Part shown: positions 58,312 through 64,000 of the stretch, piece by piece
Layout: the number at the start of each line of letters is the position of its first letter
Position numbering within the stretch: position 1 is the stretch's first letter
Origin: Cloeon dipterum
Lineage: Eukaryota > Arthropoda > Insecta > Ephemeroptera > Baetidae
Length of the DNA stretch: 64,000 nt
Reading direction: 5' to 3'
Assembly (NCBI RefSeq): GCF_949628265.1
Contig: NC_088789.1
Location: 23,615,883 to 23,679,882 of the forward strand
Translations under genes and position numbers: made by a program
The notes under the pieces: model-generated
The model's input: only the letters and a program-made list of their open reading frames with translations
Database searches by the model: none
Told to the model about the DNA's origin: nothing

Positions 58312-60653
58312 GTTGTCGGCTTCTGCTGCTGCTGAGAAATCCACGCGATGTGTATTACAGTATTCACCAGAGCATGTTCGCACGGCTAAATAAACAAGTC
58401 CAAACTGAGCGGCACAGCTTGATGGAAAAGCATATTATAGAATGGAAACACCAACCACCTCCATTCCCTCTCTGGTGCAGCGGCGGCGGCGGCGAGAGGC
58501 GTCGTGGAGATACCTGTCCTGCTGCTCTAAATGCCCCGGTAAAAAATAAAAGCGCGGAGCACTATTGGGAAGTGGGGAAAGTGAGTGAGCCGTACGAAAT
58601 CGCTCAATCAGGCTTCACGCAGATGCCGATACAATGTGTTCTGGCCTACTTCTCCCTCTCGCTAGCTTTTTTGCCACTTTAGACGCGAACCCTGTAATTC
58701 AATTAATTATGCACAAAACAATGTATGCAAAACTAAGCCGAGTCGAAATAGAATTGGCTAACACCGACAAAAAGCACTTTAGCAACAAGAACTATTTCGC
58801 TTCTGCTGCTGCGGTCGAAAATTTGTAGCTTTTCACACGGAGGATTTCTTTTTAGCAATGTGAAATGGATTGATAAGTTTTTTCCTGAGCACCCAATCGT
58901 CAAATGAATTTTCGAGACATTTTATAACGGTAATATCGTCTACTAAAAATCATTGATAAAAGCAATAGGAAATTTTAAAGCTCGTTGCAAAAACCATTTC
59001 AAACCAACTTAATATATCCAGCTGAATTTGTATATGATTTCAAACTGTTTTGGAAAAATAACGTTTTATATGCTCCAGAATTAAACATTCTTTTTTACCA
59101 ATAAAATTATTTCCCAATCGCCTGTGTCACAATAGACCTTTAGTTCTCTTGAGAAGGTAGAAGCATAATAATTTTTAAATATCAAACAGAGTACATCATA
59201 TGATCGACACTTTTTAGCCCAATTTCAAAACTGGTTTGTGCTTAATTAAATGTGCTTTCTATTATTTTTTGGTGATATTTTTCCAGTTTTTTTGTCTGAG
59301 GCTTTTTATTTACGACCAACATTTTGTTGCATGTAGATATAAAGTTACCAAAGGACTGAAAAATACAGTGCAAATTTTCAGAGTTGGAAAATCTTTTAAA
59401 TTATGAAATTCTTGTTGAAACTCTTTTGGTCTATGTAAGTTTTTGTGAAGAAATGTAACATGATGACGCACTGCCACTGCAGCAAACTCTAGAATCCAGA
59501 AATTAATTTTTTTCTGGAAATAAACTCCATATCGGAGGAGCTCTTTTCATCCTTTTGCCAGCATAAGTCAATATCCCGATAGCATTCTGTTGAAATCGAG
59601 ATGAAACCACAGCTTTGCTTGCTCAGGCGTATTCGGTAATTGGTTATCGGAAAAGCAATTTCCTATTATCCACCGGGCCGACTCGATGGAAAAATGTGCT
59701 GTTTGTGCCCTTCCATGGGGGTACATGTATGTCGATTGTGTATCAGTCAACAATGGTGATCATTTCGCTCTGATCCGCGCACTGATGCAGCAGCAGTGAT
59801 TTCGCTTAATTGAAACGTACGGAGCGATGAGCGCCGCCGAATTCCAGCCGCCCGCACAGTTGCAATACTTGTCATTTTTGCGTCACGGCCAGTTGGTGGG
59901 ACAGATGCTCTCTCTCTTTTTCTCTCTCGTTCGACGACGAACGACGAGCCAGCCGATGAAAACACGGGCGTAAAAGTTTTCTCATTCAGTGCCAGAATAT
60001 AGCGACTGCCTTTTGTTTCTTTCTTTCGTTCCCTTTTCTAATCAAGAAGCGAGCTCGTTGCCTTGGCTGCTAAACGCAAAAAGCAGCACGCGCGCGACAG
60101 CCAAGAGGGTCCATTTCGCAGTGTTTTCTAAATGGAAACTAGATGTTCTCGAGCAAAAAATGAGCATGAAGTCGTTATCAGAGGCGAGCTCGTTTTTGTG
60201 CCATCAACGCCGGTGATAAATTGTAACCTTTTGCCAAATGACACAGATTTTCCCCTTCGAGTTCAAATTCAAGCACTTTCCACTCGACTCCTCGCCAATT
60301 CCGTTCATTTGTTGAGCTGCCTTTGAAGTTCAAGATCGCGCCGGCTGTTAACTTTCCTTGGCTTTGTCAACTTTTTCTTTAACTCTGCAAGTCTGCGCAC
60401 CGACCTTAATTAGTCCATTCATTCGGTTGTCTTGCTGGTGTTAACTAACTGCGCATTGCCACGCTCGACTTGTCCACCGAGGAAACTGTAATTAAGAACA
60501 ACTTTTGGAACATGAATATTCATTGCTCCCAAGCCTTGAGTTAATTTGTTTCAAAAACTTAAAATTATGGTATTTTTAAGTGGCAACAAATGAAAATTAT
60601 TAGAATTGTTGGCTAAAATAAGCTGTTTTATAGTCTAAAATTTGTGCATTATT

Positions 60654-60948
60654 GAAAAAGGGACCTTTGCTGCAATTTAATATGTATTACAATTTTGCCG
60701 GTTTTCTCCAAACTTTACTGCGCTTTTACCATATTATATTTTCTCGTCGAGATCCAATCAACGGCGTATGACATTTTTTAGGGAAACCCTTTTTTAATAA
60801 AACAAGTTTTCAATTAGGGAGACAGTCTTCACCGTTATAAAACTTTTTAGCAACTTTCCTGAAAAGTTTACAGCGCTACCTAGGTTGATTTAAACCGAAT
60901 TCTTCGGACAAAAAGGATTTTCCGGAATTTTGCTGTAATGATCCTCTT
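60654..60948 (-). mobile_element. Reverse-orientation TTAA-family remnant
   Basis: On the minus strand it starts after ttaa (60949-60952) with agaggatcattacagcaaaa and runs through the gacgagaaaatata-type centre. The far end is truncated. Confidence 0.5.
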
Positions 60949-61676
60949 TAAGGGTTGAAAATAGCTAATTAGAGATTAATTTTCCAGTTTTACTGCTTAG
61001 TTTTCAAATAGATATACAATTTTCTAAAGGTTAACTCTCGGAATAAAAATTATTAAAGAAGAAGCCTGAGCGTTTCCTCTACAATCTGCATTGCGTCTCT
61101 AGAAAAAATTACTCTCTCTATTCAGCCTTGATATAATGTGAGTGAGCAAGGTGCATTGTTGTAAACACCTGCTTCAGAATCCATCAGTTTCACCTCCATC
61201 GTATAAAAGAGACTTGAATCTCATGTATATTGTTGCTTATACAAAGGACGCCTTATTCTCTGCGGTCTCGCCTCACTCACTCAGCTTGTGTTCCAACCCA
61301 CTTCCACCCCCGTGAACTCATCCACTCTCTATTAGAGTAGTATACCATGATAATATCTGTTGCTATTTTTATATATGTATAATTTTTTAACACTTGATAG
61401 AGGTACGCAAGGCTGCTGGCATAATATTCAGACGTACGTAACCCACCAAAGAAACTGCATTAAATTTAATTTTTTGTGTAGAATAAAATTGATGAAAAAT
61501 TATCTTTTAATAAGTTTTAACAGTAAAAAAGCAAACATTAGTTAAGCAGTGCCTTCTGCAATGTCAAAAGACACAAAACAATAAAATTTTGTCTTATCTT
61601 CACCCTTTTTTAAATTAATATTGTAAAGAAATTAACATTTATTATAAATTACGAATATGTATGTGTACTTAATTTT

Positions 61677-61873
61677 AATAGTGGAAATTGAGTAACAGAC
61701 TTTTTCCTCGTTGAATTCAGAGTTATTTAATAAAGCTCAACCAGTTTTGGCGAATCCAGTCCGCCTATAATTACATGAGATAAAATATCAAACATTTTCA
61801 CCGAAACTGGTTGAGCTTAATTAATTAGTTCTGAATTCAACGAGGGAGAAGTCTGTTATTAAAGTTCCACTAT
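61677..61873. mobile_element. Foldback element (about 197 bp)
   Basis: Left arm 61677-61750 and right arm 61802-61873 are inverted copies with a few mismatches. They share cagacttt-cctcgttgaattcag, aagctcaaccagtttt and the ends atagtggaa / ttccactat. The loop is about 50 bp. No coding capacity. Confidence 0.7.
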
Positions 61874-62671
61874 GCAGAAAACCTTGACTGAAAATTTGTT
61901 TTCTAGCTAAAATGTTTTATAATTGGGCTATCAGAAAATCATTTGGTTGTTGACAAAGAGTTGAATTATATAATAATGTTTCCCTTTCGAAATTCAATGT
62001 CATTCTGCGCACACAAAATGTGATTTTGCACTGTTAAGCAGTGAGGTTTTTAAGTGCTTTGAAAACTAGCGAACCCTGAGGTTCATACGTGACTTGGAAA
62101 GGGTGACGGTAGTGGGTTTGTCGTTTGTAAAAATTTGGAATCCGTTCAATTTATTAAATTTGTCGCAATATTTTTCCTTCAAGACAATCAACGAAAGTAA
62201 AATTTGATCCTGAAAATAGCACAGCTCGCAGAACCGTGTGATATTCACATTATTGGTGGTTGCTGTGCTCACGTTTCAGTTAAAATTAATTTCAGCTTCC
62301 AAAAATCTACAGAAATTCCCTGTTCATATAGGCTCAGCCATTAGCTCTATTTTCCAAGGACAAATTCAATAAGTTAGTATTTGACATAGGTAAATTACAG
62401 AAGCAGGAAATTTCAGGTTTGTTTGACAAAAAACATACAAGGAAACGCTTTCAGTGAAAATTGGCAAGCAGACCGAAATTAAATGACTCTGATAACTGGC
62501 GTCAGTACACCACGCCGGTCGGAAAACAGGCTTTGCAGGTGTTTCAAATGAGTGAGTGTCCAACTCTTTGCAATACAGCCAGCCACTCTCGGGGGCAATA
62601 AACTTGTGATCTAATTTTCTGGGTGTGTTTTCGGCTTATGCAGCACGTTCGGCCAATAAATCCCGCAGATG

Positions 62672-62679
62672 TATATAAA
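62672..62679 (+). promoter_or_regulatory. TATA box upstream of a short signal-peptide-like frame
   Basis: TATATAAA, 49 bp before the ATG at 62728; a start site near 62702 would fit. Confidence 0.4.
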
Positions 62680-62727
62680 CAGGCAGAGACAATGCCCTCG
62701 CAAATTTGAAAGCTGCAGAGAGTCGAC

Positions 62728-62880
62728 ATGAAGCCTAAGCATTATTTGTTACTCCCCGGCCTTTTCCTGTGCTCGAGTGGGCGAAATCGATCACGCAGCA
62801 AAACACGCGTTCGGCAATCTCACGAAATAAATCGTTCAATGAAAGGCTGGCTATATCTTCCTGCTTTCGGTCCAAATTGA
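62728..62880 (+). CDS. Possible short secreted peptide or first exon, 50 codons
   Basis: ATG at 62728 begins MKPKHYLLLPGLFLCSSG, a signal-peptide-like start, and the frame closes at TGA 62878-62880. A TATA box lies at a sensible distance upstream. The remainder is basic (RSRSKTRVRQ) and unrecognised. It may be only the first exon of a gene that continues right, with the true donor inside the frame. Supported only by position and composition. Confidence 0.3.
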   Translation: MKPKHYLLLPGLFLCSSGRNRSRSKTRVRQSHEINRSMKGWLYLPAFGPN

Positions 62881-64000
62881 CGAGTGTGCAATTTGTCGGC
62901 ACGCAATGTCAGAGAGGAGATTCAGCATTGATTACGCCATCGCGCGCAGATTCGATTCTGTGCTCTCGATTTAGCCGAGCAGAACGTAAGGTGGAGTCGC
63001 GGCAGCGGCTGCGGAGAGTGCGCTGCTTAAACCTTTCACCGGTAATTGCATATAGCGCGAGCGCGGCTCCGCCGCACGACTCACACAACAATCCGTGTAT
63101 TTTACAACTGGCTGCTTCGTAAAAACGAATGTTTGTACGCATACTGTATGCACCACAATCTCTCCTCCGCACCCACGGCACCAACAGCAAGCCGCAGTCG
63201 CGATTTCATATTTCGCCCGGCGCATTTTACGCTTTGCATGCATTATTTTATGTTTCCCTCTCGCGAGCGCGCGGCATCAGCAAGCCTCTATCTCATCTGT
63301 TTATGCCGAGTCACGTATTATTATTCCACCATCCAGTTTGTATATTTTATAATCCACTTTCCAGCCACTCGTGGAACTTTTGACAAGAGTGAATTAATTT
63401 GTCTTGACTTTTTCGGGCAGAAATAATTGCTTGCAAGGAGCAAAACAAAGTTTTGGTTTTTGATGTTGAAAACTCTGGTCCAGATATTTTTGTGCAATAT
63501 TTAATCCTCTTTTAGAAAATTACTTGTTTTTGTCAGAGGAGCATATAGTTCAAAACATTATTTATTTATTAAACAACATTCATTTCAAGTTTTAGTAAAA
63601 ATAATTAAAACAGGAAAAACCACACCGATGAAAGTGAGCGTAATTTCCTGAAATGTAGCTTTAGAATGTCTTGATTTTTAAAGAGTTTTCATTGAAGCAT
63701 TTAATAATAGCAAGAAATCCACTGAGAAACCACTGCAGCCCTCCCATTTCATACAGATTTGACGGTATTTTTAAATTTTCCAGTCCTTGTCCTTGTCCAA
63801 TTAATTCAGATTGACCAGGAACAAATATTTTGCATTTTTAATATGCGACCAATGCCATTTTTTGTGCAAAAATAACAACACAATTAAATGAGAGTTATAA
63901 AGAACTAAAATCCCCAATTCCTGTAATTTGCTTTTTAACGGATCAGCAGCGCGGCCAGCAAGAAAACAAATTACGCAGCGTTATCGCTGTAGCATTGAAC
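62881..64000. other. Right end of window, no supported gene
   Basis: The part 62900-63300 is GC-richer, with several overlapping open frames on both strands, none with a domain or consistent codon pattern. The remainder is AT-rich. I see no RNA gene here. Confidence 0.4.

Larger units (their letters stand above)
58312..62727. other. Intergenic region with repeat elements
   Basis: The part next to 58311 holds the promoter of the Arg/Thr/Pro-rich gene; no TATA box is obvious. Further on are a reverse TTAA-family remnant (60654-60948) and a foldback element (61677-61873). A TATAAAAG at 61202-61209 on the plus strand has no clear gene after it. Confidence 0.45.

Noticed and set aside
59827-59976. 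49-codon plus-strand frame starting MSAAEFQPPAQ
   Set aside because: No promoter element, family or splice evidence; includes a pyrimidine microsatellite translated as Leu/Ser/Phe.

Overview
The window is AT-rich eukaryotic nuclear DNA, almost certainly from an insect or a close arthropod relative. The genes are small and split by introns of about 40 bp to 5 kb. They encode typical insect products: an RYamide/NPY-type neuropeptide receptor, a C-type lectin, a multi-Kazal protein and several secreted low-complexity proteins. TATA boxes and AATAAA signals sit where expected, and miniature transposons fill introns and spacers. The species cannot be fixed from the sequence. I rebuilt the genes by hand from reading frames, GT-AG sites and intron phase, so exon chains are predictions.

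Layout, left to right. 2791-5121 (+) holds the last three coding exons of a rhodopsin-family peptide receptor. 7638-15546 (-) is a six-exon gene for an unrecognised 518-residue single-pass membrane protein. 17626-22884 (+) is an eight-exon secreted protein of seven Kazal-like domains, each with only four cysteines. 23950-26010 (-) is a large exon for a secreted protein with eight CxHAFHxFLC motifs joined by Thr/Pro linkers. 30429-37108 (-) encodes a 92-residue secreted peptide precursor, and a P-loop protein gene (32425-35540, +) is nested in its large intron. 42938-44925 (+) holds a C-type lectin preceded by an orphan copy of its first exon. 46456-50356 (-) encodes a 78-residue His/Tyr/Gly-rich secreted peptide. 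54233-54667 (-) is a small two-exon gene, and 54873-58311 (-) a 742-residue secreted Arg/Thr/Pro-rich protein. 58312-64000 is mostly non-coding.

Mobile DNA: at least six recognisable copies, plus several decayed ones, of a roughly 435-bp non-autonomous element with about 18-bp terminal inverted repeats and TTAA target sites. There are also three long foldback elements (7057-7278, 19235-19619, 61677-61873), a TIR element at 32029-32256, a decayed inverted-repeat structure at 12683-13175 and a possible poly(A)-tailed retroposon at 45025-45455.

Most genes encode secreted or surface products. They look like a mixture of signalling, immunity and extracellular-matrix genes rather than one pathway. 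The least explained items are the CxHAFHxFLC protein, the four-cysteine Kazal chain and the two small secreted-peptide genes that share a three-exon plan.
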